The notes under the pieces were generated by a model. That model was not told where the DNA came from, made no database searches, and saw nothing but the letters and a program-made list of their open reading frames with translations. 64,000 bases of DNA. It comes from Symsagittifera roscoffensis. Its lineage: Eukaryota > Xenacoelomorpha > Acoela > Convolutidae. Made by a program: the position numbers and the translations under genes. This document shows positions 39,201 through 50,081 of the stretch, piece after piece (position 1 is the stretch's first letter; every line of letters starts with the position of its first letter). The DNA lies in NCBI RefSeq assembly GCF_963678635.1, contig NC_087063.1, positions 34,692,540 to 34,756,539 of the forward strand. The letters run 5' to 3'.

Positions 39201-41146
39201 AATTAGTGGGGTTGATGATTTTGCTTTTACGCCACACTTAATTGCAGTCTGATTTAAATGTTGCTCTCTTTTTCTTTTGTTGAAGTGTGATATGTGATTC
39301 GAAAGTGTTATTGATAAGGCTATTGATTTTTTGTTTTCTGTCTTGTTAATTAAATTGCTTTGTGCTAAATGCGGTAAATCATTTTTTCTGATAAAGTTGA
39401 ATATCAGTAATTAAGACCAAACTTGAAGTAATAGGGTTTGAAATTGGGATTTTTTGCTGTAAATTATGGCTTCAAGCGTCCTAAATTTCTGTCTGATATA
39501 AGTTAACAATCCAAGTTCTTTTGCATACTGTATTTCTCTTTTTCGTTTTCTTTTGATTTCTGATCTTTGACGCGAAGGTGTGATCCATGATGCTAAAACT
39601 CTGATTTTTTTTCTGCTCCGCGATTTCATTTGATCTTTCTGGTGAATTATTCGTCGTTTAACTTGTCATTCTAATCCTATCGTTTGTTTCCACTGTTGAA
39701 TCGAGTTCTATTAAATAGCTATTCAAAGGTTGATACGTTTCATTTTGTACAAATCTCGCTTTATTGTCAAGTGGTTGATGCTTGATGCGAAGTTGATCCT
39801 TGAAGCCGAAATATATCTGATTGAAAACTACTGGCTTGATTTCTTTTGAAGAATCTGCTGAAGAATATGATATCAAAGTGCAAAGCTGAAATTTTGTCAA
39901 AAAATCCTCAGACGAGGGTTTTGAATTATAATTCAAATAAATTTGATTACTTAATTTTTGACGTTGTACATGAGTTATTTGAAACATAGTTAAAACTCAG
40001 ACCGGAAAGGGAAGTTATGGGGTTGGTTTTTCGCTTCCACGTCACAAATTATGATTTCAATCCTCCTCAATTGCAGTATGATTTCAATCAGAGAATGCTG
40101 ATTTGTTTTTGTTGGAAGGGTTACTCTGGATTTCCTTTTGTTGGTGTATCATGCGTGATGCAAAGTTATCATTCAATAGGTTTTTGATTTCTGTCTTTCG
40201 GGTTTTGTTTAAATGCGTAGTGTTTCATGAGGTAAATAATATTTTGTAATGTAGTTGAATCTGTTTTTAAGACAAGCAGTTGAAAATATAGGCTTTGAAA
40301 TTAGGAGTTTTTGCTGTAAGTTATGGATTCAAGCCTCCTTAGTGGCTGTCTTTTTTTAAGGTACCAATCCTGCTTTGTTCGTACAGTATTGCTCTGTTTT
40401 CGGTTTCTATTGGTTATTGATGTTTGATTCGAAGGTATGATTCATGATTCTTAAACTGTACTGTTTCTTTCTCGATTACTTTCTTGCTTATGTTTTTGTT
40501 TGAATTTTCGGGTGATTTATTTTTGATCAAACTTGTAAGCCTAAGTCAATTGTTTCGTTTTTCTAATATCGAATGAGTTTTAAAAGATAGCTATTTTATG
40601 GTTGATACGGTCCGTTTTGTACAATATCTCGCTCGTTTTTGTTTGTTTGTTTGGTTTGTGATGCTTGATGCGAAGGTCTGACTAATGATGTTGAAAAAAA
40701 ATTATGCAAAATTCTGTTTTGATTTCTCTTGAAGTTTATGCTAAAGTTTTTGATATCCAATTGTGAAATTGTGGTCATTTCGAAAAAGCTTCAGATGCGA
40801 GTTCATTTTTATTTTACACAGTTTTGTTTAATTGCTTAGTGTTTAATGCGGCTAATCAGTATTTTGTAACATACTTGAATCTCAGTATTGAAGTGGAAGT
40901 TATGGGGTTTGTTATTGTGATTTTTGCTGTAAATTTTGATTTCGAGCCTCATTTTTGGCTGTTTGTTTTAAGACTACTATCGATCATTCTTCGCGCAGTA
41001 TCGCTCTGTTTTTTTATTCGTTGATGATGTGTGAAGCAAAGGAGTGATTCATGTGATGCTGAAACTACTGTTTTTTTTTTTACTGTTTTTGGCGATTGAT
41101 TTGATCTTTCTGGTGAATGATTTGTGATCAAACTTGTAAGTTTAAT

Positions 41147-41279
41147 CCTATCGTTTGTTTCCACTGTTGAATCGAGTTTTAAAAAATAGCTGTTCGAAGG
41201 TCGATACGTTTCATTTTTTCTACAGATCTCACTTTTTTTGTTTGTCAGGTTTGTGATGCTTGATGCGAAGGTCTGACCC
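41147..41279 (+). repeat. central-subtype patch inside diverged units
   Basis: About 130 bp here match, apparently letter for letter, the CGAGTTTTAAAAAATAG and AAGGTCGATACG subtype of 23-31 kb, while sequence on both sides is of the diverged right-edge type. This looks like a conversion tract or small transposed piece. Confidence 0.65.
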
Positions 41280-43744
41280 TTGATGCCGAAATATAACTGA
41301 TTGAAAACTTTTTGTTTGATTTCCCTTGAAGAATCTGTTTAAGAATTTGATATCGAAGTGTTAAGCTGTAATTTTGCCAAAGAGTCCTAAGATGAGTGTT
41401 TTAAATTATGAGTCAAATATCATTTTTGATGTCACATCAGTAATTTCTAACATAGTTGAATCTCAGACCTGAAATGCAAGTTATGTGGTTGGTGCTTTTG
41501 TCTTTACGCCTCAATTATGATTCAATCCTCCCTAATTGCAGTCTGAATTAAGTGTCGCTCTGTTTTTCTTTTGTTGAAGTGAGATATGTGATTCGAAGGT
41601 GTGATTGATAAGGCTATTGATTTTTTGTTTTCTGTCTTGTTAGTTTAATTGCTTTGTGTTAAATGCGGTAAACCTATTTTTTTTTGACAGAGTTGAATCT
41701 CGGTTTTTAAGACCAAAATGGAAGTAATAGGGTTTGAAATTGGTAATTTTTGCTGTAAATTATGGCTTCAAGCGTCCTAAATTGCTGTCTGACTTAAGTT
41801 ATCAATCCAAGTTCTGTTTATACTGTGTTTTTATTTTTTTTCGTTTATTGGTTTCTGATGTTTGATGCGAAGGTGTGATCCATGATGCTAAAATTATGCT
41901 GATTTTTTTTGCTGCTTCGCGATTGCATTTGATCTTTCTGGTGAATTTTTTGTGATAAAACTTGTCATTCTAATCCTATCGTTTGCTTCCACTGTTGAAT
42001 CGAGTTCTAAAAAATAGCTATTCGAAGGTTGAAAAGTTTCATTTTTTACATATCTCTTTTTTTGTCAGAATGAGTGAAGCTTGATGCGAAAGTCTGACCC
42101 TTGATGCCGAAATTAAACTGGTTGAAAACTTTTGTTTTGATTTCCATTGAAGAATCTGCTGAAGAATTTGATATCAAAGTGTTAAGCTGTAATTTTGCCA
42201 AAAATCCTCAGACGAGGGTTTTAGATTATGATTCAAAGAAACTTGATTGCTTAATTTTTGATGTTGTTTATGACTAATTTGATACATAGTTAAAACTCAG
42301 ACCGGAAATGGAAGTTATCGGGTTGGTTTTTCTGCTTCCACGCCACAAGTTATGATTTCATTCCTCGTTAATTGCAGTATCATTTAGTGCTGATTCGTTT
42401 TGGTTCGAAGTGTTGCTCTGTATTTCCTTTTGTTGGTGTATGATGCGTGATGCGAAGTTATGATTCATTACGCTACTGATTTTTGATTTCTCTCTTTTGG
42501 GTTATGTTTAAAAGCTTAGTGTTTCATACGGTAATTAGTATTTTGTAATGTAGTTGAATCTCAGTTTTTAAGACAACCTAAAAATATAGGGCTTGAAATT
42601 GGGAGTTTGTGCTGTAAGTTATGGGGTTGGTTTTTCTGCTTCGACGTCACAAATTATGATTTCAATCCTCAAAATCCACTCTTTTTTTCGTGTTGTTTTT
42701 TTTTTTTTTGGTTTTTGTTCGATAATGATTTGTGATGTGAAGGTACGATTCATGATGCTATAACTCTACAAATTTTTTTTGCTCTTTTTCGCGATTTTGT
42801 TTGATCTTTCTGGTGAATCATTTTTGATCAAACTTTTAATTCTAATCCTATCGTTTGTTTCCACTCTTGAATCGAATTCAAAAAATAGCTATTTGAGGGT
42901 TTATAGGTTTATTTTGTACATATCTGACTCACTTTTTGTTTGTTACGTTTCGTGATGCTTGATGCGAAGGTCTGACCCTTGATGCCGAAATATAACTGAT
43001 TGAAAACGTTTTGTTTGATTTCCCTTGAAGAATCTGCTTAAGAATTTGATATCAAAGCGGTAAGTTGTAATTTTGCCTAAGAGTCTTAAGATGAGTGTTT
43101 TAAATTATGAGTCAATTTTTGATGTCACATATCAATAATTTCTAACATAGTTGAATCTCAGACCTGAAATGCAAGTTATGGAGTTGGTGATTTTGCTTTT
43201 ACGCCACAATTATGATTCAATCCTCCTTAATTGCAGTCTGATTTAAATGTTGCTCTGTTTTTCTTTTGTTGAAGTGTGATATGTGATTCGAAGGTCTGAT
43301 TGATAAGGCTATTGCTTTTGTTTTCTGTCTTGTTAGTTTAATCGCTTTGTGTTAAATGCGGTAAATCATTTTTTTGACAGAGTTGAATCTCGGTTTTTAA
43401 GACCAAAATGGAAGTAATAGGGTTTGAATTTGGGACTTTTTTGTTGTAAAATAGTGCTTCAAGCGTCGGAAATTGCTGTCTGATTTTAGTTAATAATCCA
43501 AGTTCTTTTTCATACTGTATTTCCCTGTTTCGTTTTCTATTGGCTTCTGATGTTTGATGCGAAGGTGTGATCCATGATGCTAAAATTGTGCTGATTTGTT
43601 TTCTGCTCCGCGATTTCATTTGATCTTTCTGGTGAAATTTTTGTGATCAAACTTGTCATTCTAATCCTATCGTTTGTTTCAAATGTTAAATCGAGTTTTA
43701 AAAAATAGCTATTCGAAGGTTGATACGTTTCATTTTGTACATAT

Positions 43745-43766
43745 CTCACTTTTTTGTCAGGTGAGT
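43745..43766 (+). promoter_or_regulatory. recursive-splice-site-like motif CAG|GTGAGT
   Basis: A pyrimidine tract ending TTTTTTGTCAG (to 43760) is followed at once by GTGAGT (43761-43766). A 3' splice site abutting a strong 5' splice site is the pattern of recursive (ratchet) sites known from long animal introns. Function here is inference. Confidence 0.4.
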
Positions 43767-44012
43767 GATGCTTGATGCGAAGGTCTGACCCTTGATGCCG
43801 AAATATAACTGATCGAAAACTTGTGGTTTGATTTACCTTGAAGAATCTGCTGAAGAAATTGATATCAAATTTGATTACTTAATTTTTGATGTTGTACATG
43901 AGTAATTTGAAACATAGTTGAAACTCAGACCGGAAATAGAAGTTATGGGTTTGGTTTTTCTGCTTCCACGTCACAAATTATGAATTCAATCCTCCTTAAT
44001 TGCAGTATGATT

Positions 44013-44205
44013 GACAATAAAAAGGTCGACAGATTTTTCAAAATTTTTTGAAAATCCGCCGCCCGCAAACCTCCCCCCACCCCTCACCCCTCCTCGAGAA
44101 AATCCTAGATCCGCCCCTATGGGCGATCAAGAATTCAAATTCCCGGGAAAGGCGTCCTTTCTCCCTCCAAAATCTGCTACTGATCTAAATCTGCTAGAAG
44201 AATAC
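44013..44205 (+). repeat. 193-bp non-satellite insert, internal copy
   Basis: C-rich, T-poor sequence unlike the satellite (AAAATCCGCCGCCCGCAAAC, then CCTCCTCGAGAAAATCCTAG and ATCCGCCCCTATGGGCG). It starts in the satellite context GCAGTATGATT, as does the 48898 copy, but ends by running back into the unit at CCCTTGATGCCG. It may be a fragment of a mobile element; no terminal repeats or coding motif were seen, and no family is assigned. Confidence 0.8.
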
Positions 44206-45861
44206 CCTTGATGCCGAAATATAACTGTTTGAAAACTTTTGGTTTGATTTCCATTGAAGAATTTGCTGAAGAATTTGATATCAAAGTGTTAAGCTGTAAT
44301 TTTGCCAAAAAATCCTCAGTTGAGGGTTTTAAATTATGATTCAAAAAAACTTGATAGCTGAATTTTTGATGTTGTTTATGAGTAATTTGAAACATAGTTA
44401 AAACTCAGACCGGAAATGGAAGTTATGGGGTTGGTTTATCTTTTTCCACGTCACAAATTATGATTCCATTCCTCCTTAATTGCAGTATGATTTAGTGCTG
44501 ATTCGTTTTTGTTCGAAGTGTTACTCTGTATTTCCTTTTGTTGGTGTATGATGCGTTATGCGAAGTTATGATTCATTACGCTACTGATTTTTGATTTCTC
44601 TCTTTTGGGACTTTGCTTAAAAGCTTAGTGTTTCATGCGGTAATTAGTTTTTTGTAATGTAGTTGAACCTCAGTTTTTAAGACAACTTGAAAATATAGGG
44701 CTTGAAATTGTGAGTTTGTGCTGTAAGTTATGGGGTTGGTTTTTCTGCTTCCACGTCACAAATTATGATTTCAACCCTCAAAATCCACTCTTTTTTTCGT
44801 GGTGTAATGTTTTTTTTTGGTTTTTGTTCGATTATGGTTCGTGATGTGAAGGTACGATTCATGATGCTATAACTCTACAAATTTTTTTGCTCTTTTTCGC
44901 GATTTTGTTTGATCTTTGTGGTGAATCATTTTTGATCATATTTTATTTCTAATCCTATCGTTTGTTTCCACTCTTGAATCGAATTCAAAAAAATAGCTAT
45001 TTGACGGTTTTTAGGTTTATTTTGTACATATCTGACTCACTTTTTGTTTGTTACGTTTCGTGATGCTTGATGCGAAGGTCTGACCCTTGATGCCGAAATA
45101 TAACTGATTGAAAACGTTTTGTTTGGTTTCCCTTGAAGAATCTGCTTAAGAATTTGATATCAAAGTGGTAAGTCATAATTTTGCCTAAGAGTCTTAAGAT
45201 GAGTGTTTTAAATTATGAGTCAAATATCACTTTTGATGTCACATATCAATAATTTCTAACATAGTTGAATCTCAGACCTGAAATGCAAGTTATGGAGTTG
45301 GTGATTTTGCTTTTACGAAACAATTATGATTCAATCCTCCTTAATTGCAGTCTGATTTAAATGTTGCTCTGTTTCTCTTTTGTTGAAGTGTGATATGTGA
45401 TTCGAAGGTGTGATTGATAAGGCTATTGATTTTTGTTTTCTGTCTTGTTAGTTTAATTGCTTTGTGTCAAATGCGGTAAATCATTTTTTTTTGACAGAGT
45501 TGAATCTCGGTTTTTAAGACCAAAATGGAAGAAAAAGAGTTTGAAATTGGGACTTTTTTGTTGTAAATTAGTGCTTGAAGCGTCGGAAATTGCTGTCTGA
45601 TTTTAGTTAAAAATCCAAGGTCTTTTTCATACTGTATTTCCCTTTTTCGTTTTCTATTGGTTTCTGATGTTTGATGTGAAGGTGTGATCCATGATGCTAA
45701 AATTGTGCTGATTTTTTTTCTGCTCCGCGATTTCATTTGATCTTTCTGGTGAATTATTTGTGATCAAACTTGTCATTCTAATCCTATCGTTTGTTTCAAA
45801 TGTTAAATCGAGTTCTAAAAAATAGCTATTCGAAGGTTGATGCGTTTCATTTTGTACTTAT

Positions 45862-45884
45862 CTCACTTTTTTTGTCAGGTGAGT
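45862..45884 (+). promoter_or_regulatory. recursive-splice-site-like motif CAG|GTGAGT
   Basis: Second near-ideal instance: TTTTTTTGTCAG ending at 45878, directly followed by GTGAGT (45879-45884), at the same position in the satellite unit as the one at 43760. Most other units carry CAG|GTTTGT here. Use as a splice site is inferred only. Confidence 0.4.
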
Positions 45885-48800
45885 GATGCTTGATGCAAAG
45901 GTCTGACCCTTGATGCCGAAATATAACTGATCGAAAACTTGTGGTTTGATTCACCTTGAAGAATCTAGTGAAGAAATTCATATCAAGTTTGATTACTTAT
46001 TTTTTGATGTTGTACATGAGTAATTTGAAACATAGTTGAAACTCAGACCGGAAATGGAAGTTATGGGGTTGGTTTTTCTGCTTCCACGTCACAAATTATG
46101 ATTTCAATCCTCCTTAAATGTAGTATGATTTAAATCAGCGACTGCTGATTCATTTTTGTTCGAAGTGTTACTCTGTATTTCTTTTTGTTGGTGTATGATG
46201 CGAAGTTATGATTCATTACGCTATTGATTTTTGATTTCTGTCTTTCGGGTTATAGTTAAATGCTTAATGTTTCGTGCGGTAATTAATATTTTGTAATGTA
46301 GTTGAATCTCAGTTTTTAAGACAAGAAGTTGAAAATATAGGGTTTGAAATTGGGAGTTTGTGCTGTAAGTTATGGCTTCGAGCGTCCTTAGTTGCTGTCT
46401 CATTTAAGGTACGAATCTTGCTTCTGTTTCGTACTGTATTGCTCTGTTTTCGTTTTCTATTGGTTAATGAAGTTTGATGCGAAGATTTGATTCATTATTC
46501 TTAAACTGTACTGTTTCTTTCTCGATTACTTTCTAGTTTGTATTTGTTTGAGCTTTCAGGTGAATCATTTATGATCAAAATTGTAAGCCTAAGTCAATGG
46601 TTTCGTTTTTCCAATATGGATTGAGTTGTGAAAGATAGCTATTTGATGGTTAATGCGGTCCATTTTCTGCAATATCTCGCTATTTCTTGTTTGTTTTGCT
46701 TCGAAGGTCTGACTAATGATGTTGAAAAAAAAACTGATACAAAATTCTGTTTTTGATATCTCTTGAAGTACATGTTAAAGTTTTTGATATCAAATTGTGA
46801 AATTGTGGTCATTTTGAAAAAGCTTCAGATGTGTGTTCAACGTTGTTTTAGTCACATTTATTTAGTTGCTTAGTGTTTATTGCGGCTAATCAGTAATTTA
46901 TAACCCACCTGAGTCTCCGTTTTGAAGTGGAAGTTATGGGGTCTGTTATTGTGATTTTCTGGGGTAAATAATGACTTCCACCCTCCTTAGTTGCTGACTG
47001 ATATGAGGTAACAATCCGCTTTTTTTTCGTACTGTATTCCCTTATTTTCATTTTCTGTTGGTTGATGACGTTTGATGCGAAGGTATGATCCCTGATGCTG
47101 AAACTGTGCAGATTTTTTCTGTTTCGCGTTTTCATTTGAGCTTTCGAGTGAATCATATGGGATCAAACATGTAAGCCTAAGTCACTCGTTTTGTTTGTGT
47201 CCAAATTGAATGAGGTCTAAAAAAAATAGCTGATTCAGTAGTGTTGGTTTGATTTTTCCTGAAGTAAATGCTTAAGCTTTTGATATCAAAGTGTGAACTT
47301 GTGGTCATTTTAAATAAGCTTCAGATGGGTGTTTTAATTCACATTAGTCAGTTTTGTTAAATTGCTTAGTGTTCAAAGCGACTAAACAGTAATTTGTAAC
47401 ATACTTGAATCTCAGTATTGAAGTGGAAGTTATGAGGTTTGTTTTTGTGATTTTTGCTGTAAGTTTTGACTTCGAGCCTCATTTTTGGCTGTTTGTTTTA
47501 AGACTACTATCGATAATTCTTCGCACAGTATCGTTCTGCTTTTTTAAATTCGTTTATGATGTGTGAAGCAAAGGAGTGATTGATGTGATGCTGAAACCAC
47601 TGTTTTTATTATTTTTGGCGATTGATTTGATCTTTCTGGTGAATGATTTGTGATCAAACTTGTAAGTTTAATCCTATCGTTTGTGTCCACTGTTGAATCG
47701 AGTTCTAAAAAATGGCTATTTGCAGGTTCTTAGGTTTTTTTTGTACGTATCTGACTCGCTTTTTGTTTGTTAGGTTTCGTGATGCTTGATGCGAAGGTCT
47801 GACCCTTGATGCCGAAATAAAACTGATTGAAAATGTTTTGTTTGATTTCCCTCGAAGAATCTGCTTTAAAAGTTGATATCAAAGTGGTAAGTTGTAATTT
47901 TACCAAAGTGTCTTAAGATGAGTGTTTTGAATTATGAGTCAAATATCAGTTTTGATGTCACATATCAGTAGTTTCTAACATAGTTGAATCTCAGACCTGA
48001 AATGCAAGTTATGGGGTTGGTGATTTTGCTTTTACGCCTCAATTATGATTCAATCCTCCTTAATTGCAGTCTGATTTAAATGTCGCTCTGTTTTTCGTTT
48101 GTTGAAGTGTGATATGTGATTCGAAGGTGTGATTGATAAGGCTTTTGATTTTTGTTTCTTGTCTTGTTAGTTTAATCGCTTTGCGTTAAAAGTGGTAAAT
48201 CATTTTTTTTGACCGAGTTGAATCTCGGTATTTAAGAGCAAAGTGAAAGTAATAGGGTTTGAAATTGTTTTTTAGCTGTAATTTATGGCTTCAAGCGTCC
48301 TAAATTGCTGTCTGATTTAAGTTAATAATTCAAGTTCTTTTTTATACTGTATTTTTCTTTTTCGTTTTCTATTGGTTTCTGATGTTTGATGCGAAGGTGT
48401 GATCCATGATGCTAAAATTGTGCTGCTCTGCGATTTCATTTGATCTTTCTGGTGAATTATTTGTTATCAAATTTGCCATTCTAATCCTATCGTTTGTTTC
48501 CACTGTTGAATCGAGTTCTAAAAAATAGCTATTCGATGGTTGATACGTTTCATTTTGTACATATCTCACTTTTTTTGTCAGTTAAGTGATGCTTGATGCG
48601 AAGGTCTGACCCTTGATGCCGAAATATAATTGATTGAAAACTTTTAGTTTGATTTCCTTTGAGGAATCTGCTGAAGAATTTGATATCAAAGTGTTAAGCT
48701 GTAATTTTGCCAAAAAATCCTCAGATGAGGGTTTTAAATTATGAGTCAAAAAAATGTGATTGCTTATTTTTTGATGTTGTATATGAGTTATTTGAAACAT

Positions 48801-48897
48801 AGTTGAAACTCAGACCGGAAATGGAAGTTATGGGGTTGGTTTTTCTGCTTCCACGTCACAAATGATGATTTCAATCCTCCTTAATTGCAGTATGATT

Positions 48898-49090
48898 GAC
48901 AATAAAAAGGTCGACAGATTTTTCAAAATTTTTTGAAAATCCGCCGCCCGCAAACCTCCCCCCACCCCTCACCCCTCCTCGAGAAAATCCTAGATCCGCC
49001 CCTATGGGCGATCAAGAATTCAAATTCCCGGGAAAGGCGTCCTTTCTCCCTCCAAAATCTGCTACTGATCTAAATCTGCTAGAAGAATAC
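48898..49090 (+). repeat. 193-bp non-satellite insert, array-edge copy
   Basis: I saw no difference from 44013-44205. The left junction with the satellite is the same, but on the right it continues into unique intron sequence (TTGTTTATGATAATGAACACC), so this is probably the original position and the true right edge of the array. The offset between copies is 4885 bp. Confidence 0.8.
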
Positions 49091-49166
49091 TTGTTTATGA
49101 TAATGAACACCGTTGCTAATGAACCCCAATTACTTGTAATGCCAGTGAACACCAATTATTCTTTAG
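49091..49166 (+). other. unique 3' end of intron 3
   Basis: Non-repetitive sequence leading to the TATTCTTTAG acceptor of exon 4. TTGCTAATGA at 49111 is a possible branch site but lies farther upstream of the AG than usual. Nothing else is seen. Confidence 0.6.
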
Positions 49167-49311
49167 ATAGTCAGCCGAGGCGAAGGAAAAGTGGTGGGAG
49201 AAACTATTACATTAGACGTGCATGCAATCAGCGAGTTGGAATCGAAGAGTGTCGCAAAAACAGACGATTCTCACAAATACCAATATTCATCAAATTTGGA
49301 AGGCATCTACG
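49167..49311 (+). CDS. AARS1: AlaRS exon 4 of window
   Basis: This exon resumes the protein after the giant intron: IVSRGEGKVVGETITLDVHA, then ISELESKSVAKTDDSHKYQY and SSNLEGIY. It aligns by pattern with the LDIYAIEEL...TDDSPKYNY segment of animal cytosolic AlaRS. The acceptor TATTCTTTAG at 49157-49166 is the only nearby AG that keeps phase 0 with exon 3; an in-frame TAG lies just upstream at 49164. The donor is TACG|GTACCT at 49312, ending in phase 1. Open frames that start upstream and run through here in another frame are shadows. Confidence 0.92.
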
Positions 49312-49582
49312 GTACCTCTATTTTGTTTTTGGAGCAGACATCGTCACATAGATTTACATCGATGTTTTACAGAGCAGAATAGGAGTAATGCTGGGCACAA
49401 ATTTTTTGACCCCATTTAAATTAAGTTTCCATCAGTTTTATTTTCTTATCATATGAACATTATAAATAAATTTGAACAGCTTGAACAACAATAAAGATAG
49501 CAACAGTTTGAATTCTTTGAACATGTTGCTGTTTTACATCGGTTTCTAAAAAGAAATAAAGCTGCATGTGTTTTTGTTCCAG
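49312..49582 (+). other. AlaRS intron 4 of window
   Basis: 271-bp unique intron, GTACCT...TTTTTGTTCCAG, phase 1. No repeat unit is present. Confidence 0.9.
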
Positions 49583-49866
49583 ATTTTTCCTCGTGTGACG
49601 GAACAGTTCTGGGTATAATCAAAAACAAAGAGTTCTGCACGTCAGTATCAACAGGAGATGAATGTGGCATTTTGCTGGACAAGACTAATTTCTATGCGGA
49701 GTCAGGTGGCCAGATATACGACCAGGGAATCATCCATGTTGAGGGATCGGGTGCCAGTTTCCACGTCACTAATGTGCAAGTGCACGGAGGCTATGTTCTG
49801 CATGTGGGGCAGGTGGAATCTGGAACATTTGCAGTGGGAGACAAAGTGGGAACTTTAATCGATGAG
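49583..49866 (+). CDS. AARS1: AlaRS exon 5 of window (beta-barrel domain)
   Basis: The exon follows a TTTTTGTTCCAG acceptor; its first two bases complete an Asp codon split from exon 4. It encodes FSSCDGTVLGIIKNKEF, then GDECGILLDKTNFYAESGGQ, IYDQG, and later VQVHGGYVLHVGQVESG and VGDKVGTLIDE. FYAESGGQ is the signature of the barrel that precedes the editing site in AlaRS and in free-standing AlaX editing proteins. It ends GATGAG|GTATCT in phase 0, so exon 6 continues directly into the editing domain. Confidence 0.96.
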
Positions 49867-50081
49867 GTATCTGTTCAAGTTTTGGCCCATATAATTCCTT
49901 CGAAGATGGAAAAAATGTTAACTAGAAATAATTTCATCGTCAAATAAATTCAAAAGTCGTCGTTTGCTAATTCTAGTCAAAAATAGTATCTCTCAAAAAG
50001 AGTGCTGCGCTGTACTGTATGTTGTATGTGAAACAAGTGTATTGAATTTCCAATGTATCTGATGCTGATTTGGACGTGTAG
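49867..50081 (+). other. AlaRS intron 5 of window
   Basis: 215-bp intron, GTATCT...GTGTAG, phase 0. No other feature. Confidence 0.9.

Larger units (their letters stand above)
1265..48897 (+). repeat. tandem satellite array, unit about 0.84 kb, about 55 copies
   Basis: Head-to-tail copies are marked by the anchor GCTTGATGCGAAGGTCTGAC, which recurs every 800-850 bp (for example near 3668, 4513, 5357, 6204, 7031, 13700, 28166, 36455, 48591). All copies face the same way. The + strand is strongly T-rich and has more G than C. Central copies (about 3-39 kb) are very similar; copies at both edges (1.3-2.8 kb and 39-49 kb) are much more diverged. That is the pattern expected for a satellite homogenised in its middle by unequal exchange. 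The copy count is by eye from anchors. Confidence 0.93.
39201..48897 (+). repeat. diverged right-edge satellite units
   Basis: These units carry the ACCCTTGATGCCGAAAT variant and are clearly more diverged from one another than the central copies. Sub-families recur at about 2.1 kb (CTCAAAATCCACTC at 42667 and 44776) and 6.0-6.5 kb (40.4-41.0 kb against 46.4-47.5 kb), so older block duplications are mixed here. A non-repeat insert interrupts it at 44013-44205. Confidence 0.75.
1069..49166 (+). other. AlaRS giant intron 3 of window (about 48.1 kb)
   Basis: The intron begins with a consensus GTAAGT and ends TTATTCTTTAG. The flanking exons are both phase 0 and join AlaRS segments that are contiguous in the family (YGFPVDLT... 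to ...LDVHAI). Apart from about 200 bp at the 5' end and about 270 bp at the 3' end, the whole intron is one tandem array of a unit of about 0.84 kb. It carries no exon or gene that I could support; the short open frames in it are by-products of the repeat. Confidence 0.92.

Noticed and set aside
44013-44205. Complete transposable element
   Set aside because: The phrase CTAGATCCGCCCC looks like some dispersed elements, but no terminal inverted repeats, target-site duplication or coding sequence was seen, so only an unclassified insert is reported.
44011-44211. Open frame in the internal copy of the insert
   Set aside because: Same proline-rich reading as the edge copy, no start context, no homology recognised.
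1265-48897. Repetitive fibrous protein gene
   Set aside because: Stops occur in all plus-strand frames of each unit and unit lengths vary by non-multiples of three.
48896-49351. Plus-strand open frame through the 193-bp insert and into exon 4
   Set aside because: It reads exon 4 in the wrong frame and the insert as a proline-rich string. The AlaRS frame in exon 4 is clear.
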